This document shows positions 54,380-64,000 of a stretch of DNA of 64,000 nucleotides, in pieces. A program made the position numbers and the translations under genes. The notes beneath the pieces are model-generated. The model did no database searches. It saw only the letters and a list, made by a program, of their open reading frames with translations, and was not told the origin of the DNA. The DNA lies in NCBI GenBank assembly GCA_963585895.1, contig OY757904.1, positions 61,459,702-61,523,701 of the forward strand, read 5' to 3'. The number at the start of each line of letters is the position of its first letter. Position 1 is the first letter of the stretch. Origin of the DNA: Sepioteuthis lessoniana. Lineage: Eukaryota > Mollusca > Cephalopoda > Myopsida > Loliginidae.

Positions 54380-54628
54380 AAAAAGTTAAGTTGGCGACCT
54401 TAGTCGGGGATGACCCGGAGGCTCCCTTTTCAAGAGCTACCACACCACGGTGTTGGTGGGGGGGTGCTACTCCATTCCTTGGATTGCTCCACTTTACTCT
54501 GGATCCTTACCTTATAATGCTGAGTGTTAAGCAAAGCGGCATCAAGTGCCATTTTTTGAGTCTTTGGTATGACTTGACCTGAGATTGAACCCCGGTCTCC
54601 CGGATCATTGCCGAACACTCTACTCATT
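54380..54628 (-). mobile_element. SINE-C copy
   Basis: Reversed: GTTAAGTTGGCGACCTTAG, GGCTCCCTTTTCAAGAGC, AATGCTGAGTGTTAAGC, TTTGGTATGACTTGACC, GATTGAACCCCGGTCTCCC. Confidence 0.88.
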
Positions 54629-55138
54629 TACTTTGGTTAAACATCAACGCTTATAAAAAGCACGAAAACTGCTGACACACAGCTACTCTTACACTCACTT
54701 ATACGTATGCCATTACCAATTACTTCCCTTTGAAATGCTATTTCAAAAGGAAGTGAACTTAAATTGAATTGATTTTTTAAGGATTTTGAGACAAATCATA
54801 TTTATTCCCGCCAAATTGGAAGTAGGCTTGGCGCCTATCAAAATCATATAAAACCTTATGTATGTCAACATTTATACCTTCCTCCAGGATTACGTTTATC
54901 TATTGGAAGACAACATGACGTTATGTAGATAAGTTATTTTTCACCTTTCCTCGATTTTCTTAAACACCACGACAACCTGTTCTGTTCATTTGAAATGTCC
55001 TTTTGGCTTATATCAAATTCTTCTTTTATTTAGTTTTTAAGATAGTGACAGTGACTAATAGAATTCTTTTTGAATAACATACACGATGAATAAATCGAAA
55101 AATAAAAGAATGAATAAAAAAACCCTTTTTACATAGAA

Positions 55139-55139
<1 letters not shown>
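54629..55139. other. unassigned AT-rich DNA
   Basis: No recognised features. Confidence 0.4.
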
Positions 55140-55185
<46 letters not shown>

Positions 55186-55435
55186 CCTAATGACTAGAGT
55201 GTTCACCAAAGGTTCAGGAAACCGGCTTTCCATCCAAAGTCGAATCATACCAAAGTCTCAAAAAATGGTACTTGATGCCGCCTTACTAAACACTCAGCAT
55301 TATAAGGTACAAATCAAGGGTAAAGTTGAGCAATCCAGGGAATGGAGTCGCGCCCTCCCCTACACCACGGTGTTTTAGCTATTGAAAAGGGAGCCTTCGT
55401 GTCACTCTCGACTAAGCTCACCAACCTTACTTACT
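55140..55435 (+). mobile_element. (TA)n(GA)n run then SINE-C
   Basis: Microsatellite 55140-55184. SINE-C from about 55186: TAGAGTGTTCACCAAAGG, a diverged B-box region, CATACCAAAGTCTCAAAAAATG, GGGTAAAGTTGAGCAATCC, CTACACCACGGTGTTTTAGC, CTCACCAACCTTACTTACTTA. Confidence 0.85.
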
Positions 55436-55744
55436 TATCTATCTAACTTTTTTATTGGCTATATCAAAAATAGTTATATTAAGATATAATAATATTTACT
55501 AAATATCGTTATTAGTTACTTGAACCCGTATAGCTATTTGCAAACAAATTACTGCTATTAAGTAGACAAATGTTCTGGAACCTTTTTTTATTTTAGTATT
55601 AGACAAGAACATTTCAAACCATAAACAACATGCAAATTGTTTTTATTAGATAAGAATACTAGCTAAAATATAACGACATGAAAAAATATAAATATAAAGT
55701 TAAATGACAGCGATTTCCTAAAGACTCGACATAAAATAACACAA
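55436..55744. other. unassigned AT-rich DNA
   Basis: Some K-minisatellite-like words near 55510-55560 (ACTTGAACCCGTATAGC), otherwise nothing. Confidence 0.4.
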
Positions 55745-56830
55745 GATGTGTTGATGGTTGGTTGGTTGTATTTTCATGGCATATGTAACATGTAAGTTAT
55801 TTAACGCTAAATCCTGACCATACATATAATTTAGATATTCATGAGTTAATAGTTTGCTGGTAACATTTTAAACAATCCAGAACTCATTCATTTTCACACA
55901 GTTAAATGGTTTCAAGTATTCCTATGTAATACTTATAACTAATAATTCTATTCGTCGTTCCTTATTAGTTTGCATACAGTTAAATGGTTTCAGGTATTCC
56001 TATGTAATACTAATAACTCTTATAATTGTATTCGTCATTCCTTATTAGTTTGCATACAGTTAAATGGTTTCAAGTATTCCTATGTAATACTAATAACTCT
56101 AATAATTCTATTCGTCTGTCATTATTAGTTTGTATACAGTTAAATGGTTTCAAGTATTCCTATGTAATACTAATAACTCTTAATATTCTATTTGTCTTTC
56201 CTTATTAGTTTGCATACAGTTAAATGGTTTCAAGTATTCCTATGTAATACTAATAACTCTAATAATTCTATTCGTCTGTCATTATTAGTTTGTATACAGT
56301 TAAATGGTTTCAAGTATTCCTATGTAATACTAATAACTCTTATAATTCTATTCGTCTGTCATTATTAGTTTGCATGGCCCAGCGGTTAGAGTGTTCGCCA
56401 ATGGCCCGGGAGACCTGGGTTCAATCCCAGGTCGAGTCATACCAAAGACTTTAAAAATGGTACTTGATACCACCTTGCTTAACACTCAGCATTATAAGGT
56501 ACGGTTCAAGGGTAAAGTGGAGCAATCCTGGGAATGGAGTAGCGCCCTCCCCTACACCTTGGTGTAGTAGCTATCGAAAAGGGAGCCTTCGGGTCACCCT
56601 CGACTATGGTCGCTAACTTTACTTACTTACAGTTAAATGGTTTCACGTATTGTTATCGAACTCTAATAGTTTTATTTGCACCCAGTTATATTGTTTCGTG
56701 TATTGCTTAGTAATTCTAATTCTATTTAACATCAATTATTAGTTTTCACAGAGGGAAACGGTTAAACAGTTCTATTTAACCCATTAATGAGATCCTCACA
56801 GTCGCTACACCACCGATTGACATAATGATT
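55745..56830 (-). mobile_element. composite element K, copy 10, with a regular minisatellite
   Basis: Reversed tail (GGTTGGTTGGTTGTATTTTC, CATGGCATATGTAACATG, TTATTTAACGCTAAATCC). Body of regular ~75-bp units from about 55885 to 56372 (GTTAAATGGTTTCAAGTATTCC, TAATACTAATAACTC, TTAGTTTGCATACA), very similar to one another. SINE-C 56373-56628, then more body and the start of D (TTCTATTTAACCCATTAATG, 56775-56830). Confidence 0.85.
56373..56628 (+). mobile_element. SINE-C inserted in K copy 10, near-consensus
   Basis: Complete: CCCAGCGGTTAGAGTGTTCG (A-box region), GGAGACCTGGGTTCAATCCC (B-box), ACTTGATACCACCTTGC, TAGTAGCTATCGAAAAGGG, CTCGACTATGGTCGCTAAC. Its tail TTTACTTACTTA suggests a short (TTAC)n 3' end. 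The best copy for a family consensus. Confidence 0.92.
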
Positions 56831-57151
56831 ATGTTAAAGCAAAAGCAGACAACACACAATAGAACAATAAGTGTTGGTTATGTAATATTAAAGATAAAAA
56901 AAGAGAGTAATCATATACCAAGCAAATGTCGGAAACTAGTGCATAAAGAGTAGAAGGCTAGGTGGGGAAGGGGATCCACAAGGAATTGTGCAAGAAACTG
57001 AAATTTGATCGTTCGAACATATCTTTTATGCACAAACCAGAATCCACCCTAAAGAATGAGACACAAAATTCTCTAGGATTTTGAAATGTAAACATATCAT
57101 TTAATCCCAGCTACAAGACCAGACCATGTGATAATAAAAAAAAGAGAGGGG
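56831..57151. other. unassigned DNA
   Basis: No gene or repeat recognised. Confidence 0.4.
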
Positions 57152-57390
57152 GGTGTCCTCGTGGTGTAATGGTTAAAGTGATGGACTGCGGAATCCTAGT
57201 ACGCGAGTTCGTACTCCGGTCGCGCTATTACGTTCACTTTCGGGCAAATACCCTTGGGAAAGGTATGAACCCCCTTATCCTCCCAGCTATGGGTTAAATA
57301 GTACCACTACCGCTCCTCTAGGAGAATGGCTTTGGCATTAAATAACCTAAAAAGAGTTGATATGCCATTAAACAAAGAAACCAAACCTAA
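57152..57390 (+). mobile_element. SINE-A, near-consensus full-length copy
   Basis: Head GTCCTCGTGGTGTAATGG (A-box-like), GATGGACTGCGGAATCCTAG, B-box-like GCGAGTTCGTACTC, TTACGTTCACTTTCGGGC, core CCTTGGGAAAGGTATGAACC, AGCTATGGGTTAAATAGTACC, tail GGCATTAAATAACC, TTGATATGCCATTAAACAAAG, AAACCAAACC. A-rich direct-repeat-like flanks (TAAAAAAA...GAGAG) on both sides. The tail folds as GGCAT/ATGCC plus GGTTA-type pairs. Confidence 0.92.
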
Positions 57391-57849
57391 AAAAAGAAGA
57401 GAGAACCCGTCAAATAGTGAACTTTGCTGTCCTAGCAAAACACAAAGAGAAAATCAAGGAAAAAGAAAAGAGAGGCAAGTATTTAAACTTTAGCAGAGAA
57501 CTAAAAAGCTATAGAACGTGATGGGGACGGTGACACAAATTGTTATTGGTGCACTTGGAACAATCCCCAGAGGCTTGGTAAGGGGACTGAAAGAGTTGGA
57601 AATCAGAGGAAAAGCTTAGACTATCCAAATTACAGCATTGTTAAAATCAGCCAGAATAGTGAGATAAGTCCTGGAGACATGAGGTGACTCTCTGTCTCTC
57701 AGACTCCAATGAAAGAACATCACCTCATACTGGTGAGGAAAACTCACAAGCAATAATAACAACACAATATTCATTTAAAAAATTGATAATAGAAATATAT
57801 ATACTCTTCAAATCTCTTCGAAAATTCCGAATAACATCTTTTGCAACAT
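57391..57849. other. unassigned DNA
   Basis: No recognised repeat. The 147-residue frame at 57684-58127 spans this and the next block and is judged spurious. Confidence 0.35.
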
Positions 57850-58324
57850 ATTCATATGCAGATGCATGCAGAAACATATTCAACACAATAAAGACGAGCG
57901 GACACAGTTCTTTAGAAAAATATACCTCTCACTTTATTGAAAGGGTTGTGTGTGAGAGAGAGTGGGAGACCGAACAAAGACTGCAACATATTGCCCCCCC
58001 CCAACTCTTCTGGCTATCACGGCCTTTCTTTCACGTTCTCCTGGGCTGCTCAACCGGGGGCCTGGGGAGCCCAAACCTCTGCTGGGACATGGTTTTCATT
58101 CCAGGATCCTCTCTCCAACTGATCTGAACTTCCTGTCACCATGGTTATATAATAATTTGACGTACACCTACTTCTTGCGAGCGTCACATTTGTACTCAAT
58201 TCAACCCGTCGACAGTCAAGGTTATCCCCCGATTCCCTGATATCTTCGACGGGATGCACCTGTTATTTACATAGGTGCATTTCTCATCTGACAGCCCGGC
58301 CGGGTCGGAGGTCAATATGCAACA
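57850..58324 (-). mobile_element. LTR-like block, family H
   Basis: On the minus strand it starts TGTTGCATATTGACC (58324), is GC-rich with a poly-G run (near 57988-58000), and contains CAATAAAGTGAGAGG (poly-A signal, near 57930-57945) followed by GAACTGTGTCCGCTCG, a typical R/U5 arrangement. The 3' end is unclear (several TGCA sites near 57843-57880) and no matching TSD was found. No internal retroelement sequence follows. Best guess: solo LTR. Confidence 0.45.
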
Positions 58325-58654
58325 CTCAGAGACTATATAAGTCAAAATGATGTTATAAAAAAACAAAGATAAAGATATTTGAAATGATGGTTTAATGTCC
58401 CTTCTTTATTATATTAGGATAAGTTATTCTTCTAACTGATGATTTTAAAATTTTATCCGATGAAGGTGTACTCAATATTCGCTGAAGCTGCAGAATTAAA
58501 GCCTCACCATAGGAGGCTTTTGTGTCATATCAACGGATTCGGAGAACTAAATTCAAACCCTGTATGAAGACTTGCGTTTCATTTTATTGCTACTTTGAAA
58601 AGATGTAAATTAATCTCTTCTACTTGCAGCTTTGGGGCAATAGTAGAACAGTCA
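58325..58654. other. unassigned AT-rich DNA
   Basis: Around 58490-58600 a possible decayed SINE-B fragment (GGAGAACTAAATTCAAACCC, GCGTTTCATTTTATTGC). Otherwise nothing. Confidence 0.35.
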
Positions 58655-58866
58655 AGGAGAGTTTCTATTTCACTAACAGATGGGACCCTAACAGATTGTA
58701 AAACTCCGGGACAATATGGACTTGAGAGTAATGGCAACGAAGGGGTAATCGTTTGAATCAATATCCGCAGGCAGTTTAGGGTCATATCCAAACACCACAT
58801 TTTTGGGATGGTATTACTTTTCTTAAGGTGATGTGGTTGGCGTACTGTCACATTCGCTGACCGCAT
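58655..58866 (-). mobile_element. K module D fragment
   Basis: TTTCTATTTCACTAACAG, GACTTGAGAGTAATGGCAACG, GAAGGGGTAATCG, CAGTTTAGGGTCATATCC, GGCGTACTGTCACATTCGC follow the D order. Confidence 0.7.
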
Positions 58867-59177
58867 TTTATTGTCCTTATCACAATATACAATATATCTT
58901 GATTATGTCTCCGATTCATTGACCAGAATAGGAAGAAATTCACTCAGCTATTCCATAGTGGGGAACAAGCACAAATCAAAAGTCATGCGTGGTAGATGCA
59001 AAAAATACTTGGCCTTGACGGCATTCCTCTAACGCCTAGCAATCAATTCAATCGTGCAAAGCAAATAGAGGCAGGTGGCACGGCCTCCTGAGTTCTAGTG
59101 TTCAAAAGATTTCCAACAACCCGGCACGAATGCCAGGTGATCTGCATGAGGTCAGTGGATGGAAGACAGTCATTTTA

Positions 59178-59178
<1 letters not shown>
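58867..59178. other. unassigned DNA
   Basis: 59030-59150 is GC-richer (CGGCACGAATGCCAGG, also seen at the 5' extension of F at 49935). Possibly an F-related fragment. Confidence 0.35.
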
Positions 59179-59235
<57 letters not shown>

Positions 59236-59329
59236 AGTGTATGCTCGGCGTTTTCTCATGGACGCTGATATTTTTAAAAGCCAGGATGCTGTCTCATGGA
59301 CGCTGATATTTTTAAAAGCCAGGATGCTG
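59179..59329. repeat. (TA)n run and a perfect 38-bp tandem duplication
   Basis: TA run 59179-59231. Units 59254-59291 and 59292-59329 (TCTCATGGACGCTGATATTT...) are identical. Confidence 0.95.
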
Positions 59330-59424
59330 TTCATTGTGCAGTATTTAAACCTGATTTATTCGGCATGCATATCTCTACCTTGTGCAGATATATCGATTAA
59401 GAGTTTGTTGTCAAGGTGGTGTGA

Positions 59425-59965
59425 TTTCTTTGTTTAATCGCATATCAATCTGCGTGGGATTATACGAAATCCATCCTTGTGGTGGAGGTGCTCGTGGTGT
59501 AATAGTAATCGTCGTAGGAAATGGACACGGTGACATGAGTTCAAATCCTGGACGAGACTGATTGTATTTCACGTAGCACTAATAGCTTTGAGAAAAGTAT
59601 GAATCCAATTATTCTCCCTCCAGCTACGGGTAAAATAGTAGAGCAGACTGAATTCTTCATCCTTGGTCAGGCAACTAGTCTAGAAGAAGGAAAACTCTGA
59701 ATTGAAACCTGTTAAACTCCGCTTAAAAATTGACCTTGTGTCATATCCTGCCCGAGACGAGGGGTTGGGTAAATATGGAAATCCACCCTTGTAGAAGAAC
59801 AGTAGTGGTACTATGTAGTCCATGTTTGGGGGATAATAGTTTTTATACCTTTCGTAAGTGCATTTGTCTGAAAGTGATCGGAATAAGGTGATTGGAGTTT
59901 TAACTCGCTTATTACGATGTCACACCCCAACATGCCAGCAATTACTTAACGAGGACTTCCTTCTG
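59425..59965 (-). mobile_element. SINE-A split by a SINE-B
   Basis: SINE-A reversed: tail 59425-59480 (TTTCTTTGTTTAATCGCATA), then after the insert 59778-59965 (AGAAGAACAGTAGTGGTAC, CATACCTTTCGTAAGTGC, AACTCGCTTATTACGATG). Confidence 0.85.
59466..59792 (+). mobile_element. SINE-B inserted in a SINE-A, 15-bp TSD
   Basis: SINE-B 59481-59777, complete: GTGCTCGTGGTGTAATAG, GTTCAAATCCTGGACGAG (B-box), TATTTCACGTAGCACTAATAG, CTTCATCCTTGGTCAGGC, CTCCGCTTAAAAATTGACC, GAGACGAGGGGTTGGGTAAA. Repeats GAAATCCATCCTTGT (59466-59480) and GAAATCCACCCTTGT (59778-59792), one mismatch. Confidence 0.93.
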
Positions 59966-60004
59966 TTAGACGGGAAAATGAAACTGGACAAGCTAATGAG
60001 ATAA

Positions 60005-60240
60005 TTCCTTACTGGAGTGATTAATTTCAATGGCATGTCAACCCATCTAGGGTTTTTTTATGGTTAGGGGCAAGGGAATCACGTTTATTGAATATTTATA
60101 TTTACATGTTTTAGAGTAGATGTTTCTGTTATGGGTTTTTACATTGTTATGCAATATCAAGTATTCCTATCTCATACAAATAATTTGCACACAGAGGGAT
60201 AGTTTCAAGTATTCATCTCTAATACAAATAATTACTGTCT
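60005..60240 (-). mobile_element. composite element K, copy 12, short
   Basis: Reversed tail remnant (TTTCAATGGCATGTCAACCC) and two minisatellite units (ATATCAAGTATTCCTATC, GTTTCAAGTATTCATCTC). Module D is reduced to AGCCCCAAGACTCCAG-like words after 60240. Confidence 0.6.
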
Positions 60241-60371
60241 TCAGCCCCAAGACTCCAGTGTTGGTAGTATAAAAGATACATCTTTCTAGTAGAAAGTATA
60301 CAGAGTAATTGAGTAACTGAGAAAATTTGCAACTAGTTTAAATGCTTTCAGTCCTCCTCTCTGATTGGTCA

Positions 60372-60700
60372 CATAACTGATCATCATCATCATTACCAAG
60401 GCGTACTGACTGCACAGATTCCTTTGACGTTCTCTAACAACGTCTCTATCGACGAGCACACTTTGTAAATCTACAAAACGGCACCGACTGTCCAAACAGG
60501 GACTGATGAATGAAACTTTTATCAGGTCGGCTAACACTGGTGCGTCCATATGTTGGAGTCCGTTGGAGAACTTTGTTTATGAGTTCGTCTTTACTTCTGT
60601 AGCAGTGCTCAGAATGTATTGCTCGTCTTTTTGGGTGGTTTTCGAGACGAGACGTAAGTCACCGTACAACTGCGATTTATTTTTGAGAGCTGCTTCTAGA
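60372..60700 (-). pseudogene. RTE-like LINE relic, diverged subfamily
   Basis: Starts with reversed ATG tail (GATCATCATCATCATTACC, 60379-60397). The minus strand reads RDVVRERQRNL, LFGQCRFVDLQSVLVDRD, LIKVSF and, further, HSEHCYRSKDELINKV-type text near 60560-60615. Related to, but distinct from, the 33-kb copy. Confidence 0.75.
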
Positions 60701-62169
60701 CAAGGTCAACCTTTAACCAATTTGATCTATTGCTTTCAAATGGGCCCTGCGACTAAGCGGGCCCCACGCTAGAGAGTAATTTACTTTTGACTCGTCGAGT
60801 ACACACAACGCATCTCAATATATGTTCCCAATTGGGTCACGCATCTTTTAAGATCTGTCCTGCTCCAATATTTTTCATACTTTGCAACACATTTGATGAA
60901 CACTGGTAATTGAAAACCGCTCCCAAAAGTACACATATTAAAAGTTATGGCGTTTTGTCTTTAATATCTCACCCTGGTTACCATTTACGCTTTTAAAGGA
61001 AAAAAGAAAAAAAAAGAAAAAGTATTTGCAGTGTGGTGGCTAGTATTTATCCCGGTAAACTTTGTGACTGACTGTAATATGATGGACCATGTTGAATATC
61101 AAAATTCAAAAATAATTGACGACTCATGTTATTCTGATACGAAAAGTCTTTATTCTGACTTTATTCATAACAGTTCGACGAGAAGAGAGGAAGAAATTAT
61201 AATGGTTTATTAACGTATCTCCTTTGTAGCCACCCCACCACCCTGTCTTTCACCTATCCGTATCAACGTCTAACCCCAACTTTCTCTTTGGGTTTCAAAA
61301 TTCAACAGCTTTAATTTTCAAATTATCGCGTTTTAATGTATTCTCTGTTTTAATTTTAGCATCATACTTTCTAGAACCATCATATGTGTCATAAATCCTT
61401 ATTTCCCCCATGCCGGTTGACAAACCTTGATTTGTTTATAATCCATTCCCTGTCTTTCCCAACGTTATATTGACGTTAGGTGTTAAACCTAGGAACCTGA
61501 TGTGCACACGTTTGATTTTTGCGATGAACTACACTTTCATTCAAAGTCTGAAGTACAATTTTACCAAATAAACAAAATAATTAATATAATCAATTAATCT
61601 CCCTAATTATTTTACACGACAATAAAGTGTTAACCATGCGAACTTTCTAGGTAAGTGCAGGAAACGGAAACGCGGGATTTTAAGGTTTTGAAAAAGGATC
61701 AGACAGTCTGATGCTGTTCGTCAGCGAACGGAAAAAGACCTTAAATTTCGACAATTAAAGGTGGGGTATATTTGTAGAATAAATTGATCTTTCCTTCATC
61801 GAGTCAAAATAAAGCGCACTTTACGTCTCCCAGATTTCAGACCAGTTTAGAGGGAGGCTGAAAAACTAATAAAGTGATTAGTATTTTTTTTAGATCATGT
61901 GTCTCACTTTTTTCTTTTACATGAACTTTTTACCATCTTTTTATGTTGTCTGCGTCTCTAACTACATTTGTTAAGACACAGCAATGAGACACTACGAATT
62001 ATATGTTTACTGCTGACGACAAGGATCCACATTCCTGGGCTACCGACCTTTCCCTCGTTGGTGGGGGGTCTACAACTTAGTATTCCTTTTAACGACTTAT
62101 AAATACCATTTCACGTCTAACTAATTTGAGATGTCTTCATTGGGAATCCTTTTGAGATGAGACTTCTTA
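60701..62169. other. unassigned DNA
   Basis: About 1.5 kb without a recognised gene or repeat. The 60-residue frame at 61031-61213 has no motif. A host exon cannot be excluded. Confidence 0.35.
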
Positions 62170-62757
62170 ATCTGAGAATTAATTTTTTAAAAAATTTATT
62201 GCGGACTTATTGTCCTCATATTGGTAATTTTTTTTTTGTTGTTGTTTCTTCTCACAACGTTTCGGCCAAATTTCACCTTTGGCCTTCTTCAGGTGATTAA
62301 CCGCGACCTCGGATAGGAATGCTGAGTCTTGTAACGGTATCCCCAGTAATTACTGCCTTCCATAGTTGTTGTCTATCGCACCACGTTTTTGACCAAGTAA
62401 ACCTCTGGCCGGCTTTATTAGACCAAAAAATCTAACTTTGATCGCCCTTCGGGGCCCATGGCGCAGTCGATAGAGGCGTTGAGTCTTTACGGTTCCAGGT
62501 GAGCATTGTCAGAAGATAGCGGTTTGTATTCCTACCCAAGCAGGCCAGACGTTTACTTGGTCAAAAACGTGGTGTGATAGACAACAACTATAGAAGGCAG
62601 TAGTTACTGGAGATACGGTTATAAGACTCAGCATTACCTATCCGAGGTCGCGGTTAATCACCTGAAGAAGGCCAGAACGTAGTGAGAAGAAAGAAAGAAA
62701 AAAACTACCAAGATGAGGACAAAAAGTCCACAATAAATTTTAAAAAATAATTCTCAG
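62170..62757. mobile_element. family I: two SINE-like copies in inverted orientation
   Basis: Left arm (minus sense, about 62405-62175) and right arm (plus sense, about 62547-62757) share GTTTACTTGGTCAAAAACG, TATAGAAGGCAGTAGTTAC, CTATCCGAGGTCGCGG, TTAATCACCTGAAGAAGGCC and AATAAATTTTAAAAAATAA. The right copy has a tRNA-like head (CATGGCGCAGTCGATAGAGG, 62458-62477). The left copy carries a hammerhead-like stretch: CTGAAGA (62286-62292), a GGCCAAA/TTTGGCC stem, GAAA (62260-62263). It lacks a foldable stem III and has one extra A. Confidence 0.78.
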
Positions 62758-62861
62758 TCTACATTGAGATGGTTAAAACACAGGACTTAGGTGAGTGGTT
62801 TTCCTTTTTTAGGGCTACTTGTATGATTTTTTCTGTTTCATGAACTCCTTGCCATCTCTTC
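62758..62861. other. unassigned DNA
   Basis: Nothing recognised. Confidence 0.4.
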
Positions 62862-63434
62862 ATATTGTTACATAGCCATATACACGAATATGGCCATGTG
62901 CGAAATGGGTGAAATGGACATCGAATGTTGATAACGAAAGAACATATAAAGAACAGAGGAATCTCGAAATTCGAAAACACGTAACGACTTCTTGTTCAGG
63001 TACGAAACCTTTTTATTTACTTTGAGTTAAAGGTTTCGACGTAAGGAGGAAAGACACAATCTTGCTATGCTGTCTTATTCAATTGGCCCCCATCTCGAGC
63101 GGTCCCCATAGGGCGCAAGTTCGCCTCGCGTCTGCGAGCTCCAAAAGTCGATCCTTCTCGTTTGGCGTCTAGTACTCAACTCTCTAACTTTCTTCAAATT
63201 CTCACACAAACCTCCGCGCGGTTCCGGTGCGTGACGTCACCCGCACCCTGTCATCCCGTTTCGTCTCGGACTATTGTGACATCTCTGAGTGACATGTCCA
63301 CTCTGTGCGCGCTCACGCGTTACCACCTGCACCAAGGTTGCACCTAACTAACCCATGTGCTGAGCCGAAAGGTTCTCAGCCTAACTAAACCCAAAGGCAT
63401 GAACCGAAATCCCTCGGCTAATATATTACAATAT
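62862..63434 (-). mobile_element. solo LTR, family G, copy 2
   Basis: LTR 62866-63430 (565 bp). Plus-strand ends TGTTACATAG and AATATATTACA, i.e. minus-strand TGTAATATATTAGCC...CTATGTAACA. Flanked by ATAT at 62862-62865 and 63431-63434 (4-bp TSD). Matches copy 1 throughout, with TGACGTCA at 63232-63239 and, on the minus strand, AAATAAAAAGG near 63011-63022. The TSD length agrees with copy 1. The frame at 63162-63347 lies inside the LTR and is spurious. Confidence 0.87.
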
Positions 63435-63612
63435 CATGTATGTCTCCGACAATTTCCTTACCCCACAGTAATGCAGCAGTTTTAACATTCTTTTTCATTG
63501 CGATTTTAATAAACTTACTAAATATGAAATATCATTCACTCATTTCTCAATTGATTTTTAACGCATCTGTTTTATTCAAAATTTGAAACTTTATTCCAAT
63601 ACTCTGAAATGA

Positions 63613-63937
63613 TGGTTACTTTCATGATACTATTTACCAACCCCTCCGCTCGGGCAGGATATGACACAAGGTCAATTTTTAAGCGGAGTTTAACAGGTTT
63701 GAATTCAGAGTTTTCCTTCTCCTAGACTAGTTGCCTAACCAAGGCTGAAGAACCTAGTCTGTCCTACTATTTACCCATAGCTGGAGGGAGAATAATTGGA
63801 TTCATACCTTTCCCAAGGGTATTAGTGCTATGTGAAATGCAATCAGTATCGTCCAGGATTTGAACTCGTATCGCCGTGTTCATTTCCTACGGTGATAACG
63901 ACTACACCACGGGCACCTCCGTGGTTACTTTCATGAT
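63613..63937 (-). mobile_element. SINE-B, full length, 16-bp TSD
   Basis: SINE 63629-63921, reversed: ACCAACCCCTCCGCTCGGGC, CACAAGGTCAATTTTTAAGCG, CAGAGTTTTCCTTCTCC, CCAAGGCTGAAGAACC, ATTTGAACTCGTATCGCC, ACGACTACACCACGGGC. Perfect repeats TGGTTACTTTCATGAT at 63613-63628 and 63922-63937. The perfect TSD suggests a recent insertion. Confidence 0.95.
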
Positions 63938-64000
63938 GAATGTTTTTAAAAGTATGGTAATTCGCTCGTGTCAATATTCTTGTGATCAATCTTCCAAAAC
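63938..64000. other. unassigned DNA at window end
   Basis: Nothing recognised. Confidence 0.4.

Noticed and set aside
57684-58127. 147-residue frame as a gene
   Set aside because: No domain; it crosses the edge of an LTR-like block and begins in unassigned DNA.

Overview
This is a window of animal nuclear DNA, AT-rich and made almost entirely of repeats. No intact host gene was found. The longest open frames all belong to retrotransposons, and most other frames run through microsatellites or decayed repeats. The mix points to a marine invertebrate, most likely a lophotrochozoan and probably a mollusc, possibly a cephalopod: several tRNA-like SINE families, truncated RTE-like LINEs ending in (ATG)n, Tx1/L1-like and restriction-like-endonuclease LINEs, decayed mariners, solo LTRs and long (TA)n and (CA)n runs. 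The species cannot be fixed from the sequence alone.

Layout. 0-5.7 kb: SINEs, an RTE-like relic, a deleted mariner relic and an element (family E) that carries a hammerhead-ribozyme-like fold. 5.8-18.2 kb: a decayed CR1/Jockey-like LINE whose reverse transcriptase is split, just after the Ala codon of its catalytic box, by a 10.3-kb block. That block holds a 5'-truncated R2-superclade (Hero/NeSL-like) LINE on the plus strand and a 6.5-kb Tx1/L1-like LINE on the minus strand flanked by a perfect 20-bp duplication. A SINE interrupts the downstream part of the split LINE. 18-33 kb: SINEs, tandem repeats, TA microsatellites, solo LTR copy 1, an RTE-like relic and a second mariner relic. 33-47 kb: RTE-like relics, SINEs and a third LTR copy. 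47-64 kb: SINEs, an LTR-like block, an inverted SINE pair and solo LTR copy 2.

Repeat families, named here for convenience. SINE-A, SINE-B and SINE-C are tRNA-like or tRNA-derived. E is a tRNA-like element with an internal CA run and a 3' hammerhead-like fold. F is a ~350-bp element with an internal B-box-like stretch. G is an LTR family (TGTAA...TTACA termini, 4-bp target duplications). I is a SINE pair forming a large inverted repeat. J and L are tandem repeats. K is a 0.5-1.5-kb composite: a conserved ~230-bp 5' module (D), a variable minisatellite body, and a 3' tail related to the SINE-A tail ending in an (AACC)n-like run. K copies are flanked by 7-12-bp direct repeats, so K looks like a non-autonomous retroelement moved by LINE machinery.

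The most interesting items are the hammerhead-like fold in E, the K family and its minisatellite turnover, the SINE-A/SINE-B chimera, and the nested insertions, which give a relative order of activity. All family names above clade level are inferred from motif recognition; no database search was possible.
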